Assembly: GCF_964340395.1 (NCBI RefSeq)
Contig: NC_135552.1
Coordinates: 2,310,517-2,374,516 of the forward strand
Origin: Glandiceps talaboti
Taxonomy: Eukaryota > Hemichordata > Enteropneusta > Spengelidae
DNA length: 64,000 nt
Direction of reading: 5' to 3'
In this document: positions 50,501-60,277 of the stretch, one piece after another
Layout of the letters: each line of letters begins with the position of its first letter
How positions within the stretch are numbered: position 1 is the stretch's first letter
Made by a program: the position numbers and the translations under genes
The notes under the pieces: model-generated
Databases searched by the model: none
What the model saw: the letters and a program-made list of their open reading frames with translations, nothing else
Told to the model about the DNA's origin: nothing

Positions 50501-53500
50501 TAAGTAAACATTCTACACACAGTCTATAACATCTATGACATGATAGACAGAGTAAACAAAGTAAACATTCTACACACACAGTCTATAACATCTATGACTT
50601 GATATACAGGGTAGACTAAGTAAACATTCTACACACAGTCTATAACATCTATGACTTGATATACAGGGTAGACTAGTAAACATTCTACACACAGTCTATA
50701 ACATCTATAACATGATAGAGTAAACTAAGTAAACATTCTACACACACAGTCTATAACATCTATGACTTGATAGACAGGGTAGACTAAGTAAACATTCTAC
50801 ACACACAGTCTATAACATCTATAACATGATAGGCAGAGAAAACTATGTAAACATTCTACACACAGTCTATAACATCAGTGACTTGATAGACAGGATAGAC
50901 TAATTAAACATAGTATACACACAGTCTATAACATCTATAACATGATAGACAGAGTAAACTAAGTAAATATTCTACACACACAGTCTATAACATCTATAAC
51001 ATGATAGACAGGGCAGACTAAGTAAACATTCTACACAGTCTATAACATGATAGAGTAAACTAAGTAAACATTCTACACACACAGTCTATAACATCTATGA
51101 CTTGATAGACAGGGTAGACTAAGTAAACATTCTACACACACAGTCTATAATATCTATGACTTGATAGACAGGGTAGACTAAGTAAACATTCTACACACAC
51201 AGTCTATAATATGTGATTTGATAGACAGGGCAGACCAAGTAAACATTCTACGCACACAGTCTATAATATGTGATTTGATAGACAGGGCAGACCAAGTAAA
51301 CATTCTACGCACACAGTCTATAACATCTATAACATGATAGGGCAGACTAAGTAAACATTCTACACACACAGTCTATAAGATCTATAACATGATAGACAGG
51401 GTAGACTAAGTAAACATTCTACACACATAGTCTATAACATGTGACTTGATAGATAGGGTAGACTAAGTAAACATTATACACAGTCTATAACATCTTTGAC
51501 TTGATAGACAGGTAGACTAAGTAAACATTATACACACACAGCCTATAACATCAGTGACTTGATAGACAGGATAGACTAATTAAACATAGTATACACACAG
51601 TCTATAACATCTATAACATGATAGACAGAGTAAACTAAGTAAATATTCTACACACACAGTCTATAACATCTATAACATGATAGACAGGGCAGACTAAGTA
51701 AACATTCTACACACAGTCTATAACATGATAGACAGAGTAAACTAAGTAAACATTCTACACACACAGTCTATAACATCTATGACTTGATAGACAGGGTAGA
51801 CTAAGTAAACATTCTACACACACAGTCTATAATATCTATGACTTGATAGACAGGGTAGACTAAGTAAACATTCTACACACACAGTCTGTAATATTTGATA
51901 GACAGGGCAGACCAAGTAAACATTCTACGCACACAGTCTATAACATCTATAACATGATAGGGCAGACTAAGTAAACATTCTACTCACACAGTCTATAAGA
52001 TCTATAACATGATAGACAGGGTAGACTAAGTAAACATTCTACACACATAGTCTATAACATGTGACTTGATGGATAGGGTAGACTAAGTAAACATTATACA
52101 CAGTCTATAACATCTTTGATTTGATAGACAGGTAGACTAAGTAAACATTCTACACACACAGTCTATACCATCAGTGACTTGATAGACAGGGTAGACTAAG
52201 TAAACATTCTACACACACAGTCTATAACATCTTTGACTTGATAGACAGGTAGACTAAGTAAACATTCTACACACACAGTCTATAACATTGACTTGATAAA
52301 CAGGGCAGACTAAGTAAACATTCTACACACAGTCTATAACATCAGTGACTTGATAGACAGGGTAGACTAAGTAAACATTCTAAACACACAGTCTGTAACA
52401 TCAGTGACTTGATAGGCAGGGTAGACTAAGTAAACATTCTACACACACAGTCTATAACATCAGTGACTTGATAGACAGGGCAGACTAAGTAAACATTCTA
52501 CACACAGTTTATAACATCAGTGACTTGATAGATAGGGTAGACTAAGTAAACATTCTACACAGTCTATAACATCTATAACATGATAGACAGGGCAGACTAA
52601 GTAAACATTCTACACACAAAGTCTATAACATCTATGACTTGATAGACAGGGTAGACTAAGTAAACATTCTATACACACAGTCTATAACATCTTTAATAAT
52701 GATAATAATTTTAATAATAATCTTTATTGTCCATTTGTTAAAAACATATGGAAAATTTCCTTTTGGCATCACAGGTCCTAAAAACACAAGCATCACAAAG
52801 ACATGTATACAAAAGCATAAGTCAATCAAATATCACAAATGTAAAAGCTCTATAAAATATGATTCTAATCACACACAATTAAAACTCTGAATTTAAAATG
52901 GCAACAGCTCGTGGTATAAAAGATTTCTTAAAACAGTTTTTACGTGCAAGAGGAACTTCAAGTCTGCGACCTGACAGAAGAAATTTAAAGTTTGAGTGAA
53001 GTGGATGTGTTTGATCTGCAAGAATTTGAATTGACTTCCGTCTATGTGATTTAATATAAAGATCAGGAAGCTGTAATAGATTAGAACCAATGATCTTTCC
53101 TGACAACTTTACAATACTCGCCAATCTTGTTGTGTCTTTAACAGAAAGATTACCATACCAAGACACAATATTAAATGTTAGAAAACTCTCAATTAATGAA
53201 CGGTACACTGATTCTAAAATATCCTTAATGACATCAAAATCTTTGAGTTTACAAAGTAGATACAAACGTTGCTGTGCTTTCTTAAAAATGTAACCAACAT
53301 TTTTTGTGAATTTAAGATTCAAATCTAAAAGGGTACCAAGATACTTAAAAATAGACACCTGTCCTACTTGTTGTCCATTTATCACAGCAGGAGAGCCAAA
53401 AGTCACGTCTTGTCGTCGTCCTCTTCCTAAATACATTTCTTTCGTTTTACGAACATTGAGTTCAAGGAAACTATCTGCAAACCATGAGGTTAGATAATCA

Positions 53501-56022
53501 ATGTAATTAAAATACTCCGCAAGGGAGGACTCTTCTTTGAGACGGGCGACAAGCGCCATGTCATCTGCAAATTTTATAAGGGTTAGAATGACATTGTTAC
53601 ATGTCACCTCATTTGTATACGCTGAGAAGAGGATGGGAGACAAGACGCAACCTTGGGGAACACCAGTATTCAGTACCAGTTCCTCAGACAGATGACCTTG
53701 AATTTTCACACGCTGTGGCCGATCCCTTAGAAATACATTAATCTAACGTATTAGAGTTGTGTTAGTCTGCAAATCAAGTAGACGTTGTAATAAAATGTGC
53801 GGTTGAATTGTATTGAATACAGATGAGAAGTCCATGAATAAAATTCGGACACCGCGGGAATCTAGATGTTGTGAGATCAAGTTGAACAATGTTAAAGTGG
53901 CATCTTCCACACCCCCGTTTAGCTTTGTACGCAAACTGTAACGGGTCCATTCGATCAGCCATGGATGCGGTCAGTTTATTGCACAATATCCTTTCCATGC
54001 ATTTACAGAGAATAGATGTCAAGGCTACTGGTCTAAAATCATTACAAAGCTTAGCACTAGCTATTTTGGGGATGGGTATAATGGTCGATGTTTTCCAAAT
54101 ACGAGGAGTAAATTCGTTATCCAGAAATAGTTGGAAAAGCCTAGTAAACAAGGATCCTAGTTGCAAAGTGCATTCTTTGAGAACTCTACCTTTTAGACAA
54201 TCTGGCCCGGGAGCCTTACGTGGATTAACCCGTGAGAGAACCTTAGTTACTTCATGACTCTGATATAATCGGCATATTATCTAATTTATCACAAAGCTCA
54301 TCACATTCCTTTCTAAAACGTGAATAAAATACATTTAGGTCATTCGCAAAAGCAATGGGATCATTACACTGTATACTTTGTTTTTGTTGTTTTCTACCCA
54401 TCATCCTATTCAAGCCATTCCATGCTTCATAAGCATTACCCCCTCTAAACTTCTCTTCAACTTTACTTTTATATTTACGTTTTGCTATCTTAGCCTTACT
54501 CCTAAACTCCCTCTGTAACTGTTTAACCTGTTGCGTATCTTTCTCTACAAATGCAATTTTTTTCTGATTTAGACAATGCTTTAAATCTTTGCTTAGCCAG
54601 GGTTTGTTGTTAGGAAAAATGTGTATTGTTTTTGTTGGGATAATAGAGTTCACACACAATTGAATATAAGATGTGATGGTATCAGTCAAATTTTCGGTAT
54701 TCGTGCAACAGCTTTCAAAAAATACATCCCAGTCAGTTGTTTCAAAACAGGCCTGTAGCTGATCGACGCTGTTTGGTTTGGTTTATCTTTGACTTGATAA
54801 ACAGGGCAGACTAAGTAAACATTCTACACACACAGTCTATAACATCTATGACTTGATAGACAGGGTAGACTAAGTAAACATTCTACACACACAGTCTATA
54901 ACATCTATGACTTGATAGACAGGGTAGACTAAGTAAACATTCTACACACACAGTCTATAACATATGACTTGATAGACAGGGCAGACTAAGTAAATATTCT
55001 ACACACACAGTCTATAACATCTATGACTTGATAGACAGGGCAGACTAAGTAAACATTCTACACACACAGTCTATAACATCAGTGACTTGATAGACAGGAC
55101 AGACTAAGTAAACATTGTACACACAGTCTATAACATCTATGACTTGATAGACAGGGCAAACTAGATGTATAAAGTAAACATTGTACACACACAGTCTATA
55201 ACATCAGTGACTTGATAGACAGGGCAAACTAGATGTATAAAGTAAACATTGTACACACACAGTCTATAACATCAGTGACTTGATAGACAGGGCAAACTAG
55301 ATGTATAAAGTAAACATTGTACACACACAGTCTGTAATATGAGTCACTTGATGAGCAATTGTTTTATTCTTCAGAGAATTCGAAATGACAAAAAAAATTT
55401 GATAAGAATACTATGTCTATAAACATTGATATAGCCTAGCTGATAGATTGTCTATAAATATTGATCTAGCCTAGCTAATAGATTGTGTATAAACATTGAT
55501 ATAGCGTAGCTAATAGATTGTCTATAAATGTTGATATAGCCTAGCTAATATATTGTCTATAAACATTGATATAGCCTAGCTAATAGATTGTCTATAAATA
55601 TTGATATAGCCTAGCCATAGACGCTTCCCCCCACGTAGGAGGGTCTATGGCCTAGCTAATAGATTGTCATAAAACCACTTAGGCACTGGCTTGTGAGATT
55701 GCGCCAGTAATGGTATAAAAGTGTTGGTATGGTGACTATAATACATACAACATTGTCTAGTTGACTTTTGATTATCCCATAATGAAGTACAGCAGAATAT
55801 ATGGTATTTACATAGAAGTAGAAGTCAGAGAAATTGTCTTGGAAAGGAGAAAAGCTTGAAATGTATTTATTGATAATTGTGAGATATGGAGAGTTAACTA
55901 TTGTTTTTCCATTTTAGTATTCACTTCCACATCTCAGAAAGACAAAAGGTAACATTATAAATATGTCCAGTCTGGTTGCAAAAATTGGTCAACAGCATGC
56001 TGTGCCATATGTTACCACTAAG
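35481..56022 (+). CDS. HSD17B14: Short-chain dehydrogenase/reductase, HSD17B14-like, residues 1-168 (C terminus beyond the window)
   Basis: Classical SDR oxidoreductase; HSD17B14/DHRS10 is a cytosolic tetramer that oxidises 17-beta-hydroxysteroids and, in later reports, L-fucose. Exons 35481-35583, 38980-39018, 44604-44701, 48557-48623, 50354-50445 and 55918-56022 have GT..AG borders and agreeing phases: 504 nt, 168 codons. Seen: TGGSKGIG cofactor loop at 20-27, CDVT at 71-74, NNAG at 98-101, catalytic N124 (NLNL), S151 (NMSSLV), Y164 and K168 (YVTTK). The Ser-Tyr spacing of 13 is as in the human enzyme. [18 protein letters not shown] and [13 protein letters not shown] fit HSD17B14 better than other SDRs I recall. 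The family is ~270 residues, so about 100 are missing and I see no later exon before 64000. No signal peptide, so cytosolic. Residues 45-46 are Ala-Arg where human has Asp-Lys (see findings). Confidence 0.9.
35584..38435. other. HSD17B14-like intron 1, mostly featureless
   Basis: No exon of either gene. A GC-richer patch at 35847-36000 has a 75-codon plus frame beginning [19 protein letters not shown] do not recognise it, and it could be a decayed gene or retroelement fragment. From 36000 to 38435 the sequence is AT-rich and unique as far as I can see. The 115-codon frame at 38152 has no signature. Confidence 0.5.
38436..38760 (+). promoter_or_regulatory. Promoter-like block, possible solo LTR
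   Basis: In order: ACCAATCAGC (38440), GCCAATAAGG (38460), two 45-bp direct repeats with GATGTAAGTTTCAGTTA and GGAGTGCGCGTGCAT (38491-38580), TATAAATTAAAA at 38581, and AATAAA at 38695. CCAAT, enhancer-like repeats, TATA and a polyadenylation signal within 260 bp is the layout of an LTR, but I cannot define TG..CA ends or a target duplication. An alternative promoter of the host gene is another reading. Confidence 0.35.
38980..39018 (+). CDS. HSD17B14: HSD17B14-like exon 2
   Basis: Only 39 nt, completing V35 and coding [12 protein letters not shown] (36-47) plus one base. This is the helix end and second beta strand of the Rossmann fold, whose tip chooses NAD or NADP. Acceptor TTTACAG, donor GTAAGT; phase 1 both sides. 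Confidence 0.92.
39030..41565. repeat. 50-bp tandem array, about 51 copies
   Basis: Unit GCATCAAGTCACATGTATGT, TGATCTTCAGACATAAATGT, CCTGTAGTAT. Variants: CACTTATATG, ATATAAATG, CCCGTAG, AGAATG, GTAGGC, and 44-bp units missing TATGT near CACATGTTGATC. It starts ~11 bp after the exon 2 donor. Neighbouring variants recur in blocks. Confidence 0.97.
41566..42094. other. Unique intron 2 sequence
   Basis: AT-rich, with a G9 run near 41799. No feature. Confidence 0.6.
42095..42600. repeat. 39-bp tandem array, about 13 copies
   Basis: Unit TTGAGTTACACAATACCATT, GTATTACACATTAGTATAA. The forms ATTAGTATAA and ATTAGAATAG alternate over the first eight or so units, i.e. a 78-bp dimer is the repeating block. 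The period keeps frames open on both strands; spurious. Confidence 0.95.
42729..43990. mobile_element. Non-autonomous element with 13-bp TIR, (TCTG)n and ~155-bp modules
   Basis: Ends are exact inverted repeats: CCTCCCGTAAGGG at 42729-42741 and CCCTTACGGGAGG at 43962-43974, followed by CATTCAGTTTAAATCT. The 5' end also folds on itself (CCTCCCGTA-AGGG-TACGGGAGG), followed by GTCTGTCTG repeats. The interior has about six ~155-bp modules around TTAATGAATAATTTGCATAA then TATCTTAAGA. No protein coded. Unclassified; could be a MITE or a Helentron-derived element. Confidence 0.7.
43991..44603. other. Unique end of intron 2
   Basis: The 103-codon plus frame at 44128-44439 has no motif I recognise and no splice support. 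Nothing else seen. Confidence 0.55.
44604..44701 (+). CDS. HSD17B14: HSD17B14-like exon 3
   Basis: 98 nt, residues 48-80: [20 protein letters not shown], then [17 protein letters not shown] is the SDR Asp motif that contacts the adenine ring. Acceptor GGAG at 44600-44603 follows a T/G-rich tract; donor GTAATT is weaker than the others. Phase 1 in, 0 out. Confidence 0.92.
44776..45292. repeat. 63-bp tandem array, 8 copies
   Basis: Unit TATGTTAATGGTAAAAAACC, CCAGGGCCTGTGTTTATATA, CATATGAAAAGCCTCCTAAC, TCT. Copies 1-5 are identical; copies 6-8 change CCCC to AACC and GTGTTT to GGGTTT. The frame [20 protein letters not shown] is open throughout because 63 is a multiple of 3. I treat it as satellite: no splice sites, and a second frame is open too. 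Confidence 0.95.
45476..47510. repeat. ~58-bp tandem array, about 35 copies, with internal (CA)n
   Basis: Unit AAGTAGCTAGAACCTTTG, (C/T)TGTGTTCATCTTGACTAT, GTCCTCTCCA, then (CA)4-7 and (C/T)(A/G)TA. Unit length varies mostly through the CA run (54-60 bp). The C/T and A/G sites vary in runs. It lies in intron 3, and its right end abuts a Penelope-like remnant. Confidence 0.96.
47627..48073 (+). pseudogene. Penelope-like element remnant, GIY-YIG endonuclease end
   Basis: Broken C-terminal part of a Penelope-like retroelement, whose proteins join a reverse transcriptase to a GIY-YIG nuclease. Pieces in order: [20 protein letters not shown] from 47627, then after frame loss QVYIGESG at 47787-47810 (the nuclease VYIGE core), then in another frame [20 protein letters not shown] (from 47810), [36 protein letters not shown] and a stop at 48071. 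At least two frameshifts separate them, so it is dead. The reverse transcriptase part is absent; upstream DNA is the 58-bp array. 48074-48556 holds nothing recognisable. Confidence 0.75.
48557..48623 (+). CDS. HSD17B14: HSD17B14-like exon 4
   Basis: 67 nt, residues 81-102 plus one base: [20 protein letters not shown] then GW. NNAG stabilises the central beta sheet in all classical SDRs. Acceptor CTTGCAG, donor GTAAGT. Confidence 0.94.
48648..49510. mobile_element. Non-autonomous element with (TCCG/TCTG)n and ~152-bp modules
   Basis: It opens with a nested hairpin, GTCCCC..GGACGAAGTCC..GGGGAC (48653-48683), then (GTCC/GTCT) tetranucleotides (48702-48732), then CTTGGAGATACCTGGACTGA. About four ~152-bp modules follow, around AGATCTCATTCAAAGTTGGT, CGTGATACGATTCAATATGG and CAGCCATTTTGTTTG. 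No coding capacity. It sits 24 bp after the exon 4 donor. Confidence 0.65.
49511..50096. repeat. 37-bp tandem array, about 16 copies, built from a transposon end
   Basis: Unit CCCTTATGGGAGGCATTCAG, TTTAAATCTATGGTTTG. Each unit repeats the right-hand terminus of the element at 42729-43990 (CCCTTACGGGAGGCATTCAG then TTTAAATCT). It directly continues the 48648 element. Confidence 0.9.
50354..50445 (+). CDS. HSD17B14: HSD17B14-like exon 5
   Basis: 92 nt, residues 103-133: [32 protein letters not shown]124 in NLN is the Asn of the SDR catalytic tetrad. Acceptor TTTCAATAG, donor GTAAGTAAAC. Phase 1 in, 0 out. Confidence 0.94.
50449..52694. repeat. ~55-bp tandem array, left part
   Basis: Degenerate unit CATTCTACACACACAGTCTA, TAACATCTATGACTTGATAG, ACAGGGTAGACTAAGTAAA. 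Lengths vary (44-62 bp); variant steps include ATAACATGATAG and ATCAGTGACTTG. Blocks of several units recur in the same order (50.87-51.4 kb against 51.55-52.0 kb). It begins within a few bases of the exon 5 donor. Confidence 0.95.
52695..54784 (-). mobile_element. 5'-truncated CR1/L2-like LINE, inserted in the 55-bp array
   Basis: About 2.1 kb of a non-LTR retrotransposon. Pieces on minus: [20 protein letters not shown] (typical of CR1/L2/Rex1-type elements before the RT), then RT segments [79 protein letters not shown], and the catalytic FADD near 53560-53571. The endonuclease half is missing. Frameshifts or stops occur near 54252, 53900 and 53740, so it is inactive. The 3' end is an (ATT)-type tail (52695-52722), and ATCTTT flanks both sides (52689-52694, 54785-54790) as target duplication. 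Confidence 0.9.
52879..54689 (-). pseudogene. LINE ORF2 remnant (linker, reverse transcriptase, C terminus)
   Basis: Three open blocks, 54689-54252, 54166-53743 (itself crossing a frameshift near 53900) and 53709-52879, cover the region before the RT, RT palm and fingers, and the thumb/C-terminal part. The last block of 276 codons holds GVPQG and FADD and ends with [12 protein letters not shown], the typical end of CR1/L2-type ORF2. The breaks rule out a functional polymerase. Confidence 0.85.
54785..55350. repeat. ~55-bp tandem array, right part
   Basis: Continuation of 50449-52694 beyond the LINE, resuming at ATCTTTGACTTGATAAACAG. The last three units gain an extra CTAGATGTATAA step and become identical to each other. 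Confidence 0.95.
55405..55680. repeat. 35-bp tandem array, about 7 copies
   Basis: Unit TGTCTATAAACATTGATATA, GCCTAGCTAATAGAT. Interrupted once by the 36-bp insertion at 55615-55650. 55681-55917 is unique intron end with nothing recognisable. Confidence 0.9.
55615..55650. mobile_element. 36-bp palindromic insertion with 5-bp target duplication
   Basis: CCATAGAC..GTCTATGG (8-bp inverted ends) interrupts a 35-bp repeat unit. The host sequence CCTAG is present on both sides (55610-55614 and 55651-55655), exactly as after insertion with a 5-bp duplication. Probably a tiny deletion derivative of a DNA transposon. Confidence 0.55.
55918..56022 (+). CDS. HSD17B14: HSD17B14-like exon 6 (active site)
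   Basis: 105 nt, residues 134-168: [35 protein letters not shown]. Holds catalytic S151, Y164 and K168. Acceptor CATTTTAG, donor GTAAGT; phase 0 at both ends. The next exon should open with the Gly-Ala that follows YxxxK in this family. Confidence 0.95.
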
Positions 56023-56131
56023 GTAAGTGTATTACAATGATAAATTAATGTTATACTATATAGCTGAGTACACAAACATCAATAATCAATATTATTGAAC
56101 AAAAACAATTCTGTATTGCCCTTATGAATTG

Positions 56132-59100
56132 TTACATTAAGTAAACTACCGGTATGTACTCTTCATAATTTATACAATTACATTAAGTAAACTACCGGTA
56201 TGTACTCTTCATAATTTATACAATTACATTAAGTAAACTACCGGTATGTACTCTTCATAATTTATACAATTACATTAAGTAAACTACCGGTATGTACTCT
56301 TCATAATTTATACAATTACATTAAGTAAACTACCGGTATGTACTCTTCATAATTTATACAATTACATTAAGTAAAGTACCGGTATGTACTCTTCATAATT
56401 TATACAATTACATTAAGTAAACTACCGGTATGTACTCTTCATAATTTATACAGTTACATTAAGTAAACTACCGGTATGTACTCTTCATAATTTATACAAT
56501 TACATTAAGTAAACTATCGGTATATACTCTTCATAATTTATACAATTACATTAAGTAAACTATCGGTATGTACTCTTCATAATTTATACAATTACATTAA
56601 GTAAACTATCGGTATGTACTCTTCATAATTTATACAATTACATTAAGTAAACTACCGGTATGTACTCTTCATAATTTATACAATTACATTAAGTAAACTA
56701 CCGGTATGTACTCTTCATAATTTATACAATTACATTAAGTAAACTACCGGTATGTACTCTTCATAATTTATACAATTACATTAAGTAAACTACCGGTATG
56801 TACTCTTCATAATTTATACAATTACATTAAGTAAACTACCGGTATGTACTCTTCATAATTTATACAATTACATTAAGTAAACTACCGGTATGTACTCTTC
56901 ATAATTTATACAATTACATTAAGTAAACTACCGGTATGTACTCTTCATAATTTATACAATTACATTAAGTAAACTACCGGTATGTACTCTTCATAATTTA
57001 TACAATTACATTAAGTAAACTACCGGTATGTACTCTTCATAATTTATACAATTACATTAAGTAAACTACCGGTATGTACTCTTCATAATTTATACAATTA
57101 CATTAAGTAAACTACCGGTATGTACTCTTCATAATTTATACAATTACATTAAGTAAACTACCGGTATGTACTCTTCATAATTTATACAATTACATTAAGT
57201 AAACTACCGGTATGTACTCTTCATAATTTATACAATTACATTAAGTAAACTACCGGTATGTACTCTTCATAATTTATACAATTACATTAAGTAAACTACC
57301 GGTATGTACTCTTCATAATTTATACAATTACATTAAGTAAACTACCGGTATGTACTCTTCATAATTTATACAATTACATTAAGTAAACTACCGGTATGTA
57401 CTCTTCATAATTTATACAATTACATTAAGTAAACTACCGGTATGTACTCTTCATAATTTATACAATTACATTAAGTAAACTACCGGTATGTACTCTTCAT
57501 AATTTATACAATTACATTAAGTAAACTACCGGTATGTACTCTTCATAATTTATACAATTACATTAAGTAAACTACCGGTATGTACTCTTCATAATTTATA
57601 CAATTACATTAAGTAAACTACCGGTATGTACTCTTCATAATTTATACAATTACATTAAGTAAACTACCGGTATGTACTCTTCATAATTTATACAATTACA
57701 TTAAGTAAACTACCGGTATGTACTCTTCATAATTTATACAATTACATTAAGTAAACTACCGGTATGTACTCTTCATAATTTATACAATTACATTAAGTAA
57801 ACTACCGGTATGTACTCTTCATAATTTATACAATTACATTAAGTAAACTACCGGTATGTACTCTTCATAATTTATACAATTACATTAAGTAAACTACCGG
57901 TATGTACTCTTCATAATTTATACAATTACATTAAGTAAACTACCGGTATGTACTCTTCATAATTTATACAATTACATTAAGTAAACTACCGGTATGTACT
58001 CTTCATAATTTATACAATTACATTAAGTAAACTACCGGTATGTACTCTTCATAATTTATACAATTACATTAAGTAAACTACCGGTATGTACTCTTCATAA
58101 TTTATACAATTACATTAAGTAAACTACCGGTATGTACTCTTCATAATTTATACAATTACATTAAGTAAACTACCGGTATGTACTCTTCATAATTTATACA
58201 ATTACATTAAGTAAACTACTGGTATGTACTCTTCATAATTTATACAATTACATTAAGTAAACTACCGGTATGTACTCTTCATAATTTATACAATTACATT
58301 AAGTAAACTACCGGTATGTACTCTTCATAATTTATACAATTACATTAAGTAAACTACCGGTATGTACTCTTCATAATTTATACAATTACATTAAGTAAAC
58401 TACCGGTATGTACTCTTCATAATTTATACAATTACATTAAGTAAACTACCGGTATGTACTCTTCATAATTTATACAATTACATTAAGTAAACTACCGGTA
58501 TGTACTCTTCATAATTTATACAATTACATTAAGTAAACTACCGGTATGTACTCTTCATAATTTATACAATTACATTAAGTAAACTACCGGTATGTACTCT
58601 TCATAATTTATACAATTACATTAAGTAAACTACCGGTATGTACTCTTCATAATTTATACAATTACATTAAGTAAACTACCGGTATGTACTCTTCATAATT
58701 TATACAATTACATTAAGTAAACTACCGGTATGTACTCTTCATAATTTATACAATTACATTAAGTAAACTACCGGTATGTACTCTTCATAATTTATACAAT
58801 TACATTAAGTAAACTACCGGTATGTACTCTTCATAATTTATACAATTACATTAAGTAAACTACCGGTATGTACTCTTCATAATTTATACAATTACATTAA
58901 GTAAACTACCGGTATGTACTCTTCATAATTTATACAATTACATTAAGTAAACTACCGGTATGTACTCTTCATAATTTATACAATTACATTAAGTAAACTA
59001 CCGGTATGTACTCTTCATAATTTATACAATTACATTAAGTAAACTACCGGTATGTACTCTTCATAATTTATACAATTACATTAAGTAAACTACCGGTATG

Positions 59101-60277
59101 TACTCTTCATAATTTATACAATTACATTAAGTAAACTACCGGTATGTACTCTTCATAATTTATACAATTACATTAAGTAAACTACCGGTATGTACTCTTC
59201 ATAATTTATACAATTACATTAAGTAAACTACCGGTATGTACTCTTCATAATTTATACAATTACATTAAGTAAACTACCGGTATGTACTCTTCATAATTTA
59301 TACAATTACATTAAGTAAACTACCGGTATGTACTCTTCATAATTTATACAATTACATTAAGTAAACTACCGGTATGTACTCTTCATAATTTATACAATTA
59401 CATTAAGTAAACTACCGGTATGTACTCTTCATAATTTATACAATTACATTAAGTAAACTACCGGTATGTACTCTTCATAATTTATACAATTACATTAAGT
59501 AAACTACCGGTATGTACTCTTCATAATTTATACAATTACATTAAGTAAACTACCGGTATGTACTCTTCATAATTTATACAATTACATTAAGTAAACTACC
59601 GGTATGTACTCTTCATAATTTATACAATTACATTAAGTAAACTACCGGTATGTACTCTTCATAATTTATACAATTACATTAAGTAAACTACCGGTATGTA
59701 CTCTTCATAATTTATACAATTACATTAAGTAAACTACCGGTATGTACTCTTCATAATTTATACAATTACATTAAGTAAACTACCGGTATGTACTCTTCAT
59801 AATTTATACAATTACATTAAGTAAACTACCGGTATGTACTCTTCATAATTTATACAATTACATTAAGTAAACTACCGGTATGTACTCTTCATAATTTATA
59901 CAATTACATTAAGTAAACTACCGGTATGTACTCTTCATAATTTATACAATTACATTAAGTAAACTACCGGTATGTACTCTTCATAATTTATACAATTACA
60001 TTAAGTAAACTACCGGTATGTACTCTTCATAATTTATACAATTACATTAAGTAAACTACCGGTATGTACTCTTCATAATTTATACAATTACATTAAGTAA
60101 ACTACCGGTATGTACTCTTCATAATTTATACAATTACATTAAGTAAACTACCGGTATGTACTCTTCATAATTTATACAATTACATTAAGTAAACTACCGG
60201 TATGTACTCTTCATAATTTATACAATTACATTAAGTAAACTACCGGTATGTACTCTTCATAATTTATACAATTACAA
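56132..60277. repeat. 46-bp satellite-like array, about 90 copies, almost identical
   Basis: Unit CATTAAGTAAACTACCGGTA, TGTACTCTTCATAATTTATA, CAATTA. From about 56650 to the end the only substitution I notice is ACTACTGG near 58215. The left ~11 units carry the rest: AAAGTACC, CAGTTAC, and three ACTATCGG units, one also with TATATACT. The core TACCGGTA is an 8-bp palindrome whose CpG is kept almost everywhere. Lies in intron 6. Confidence 0.98.
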
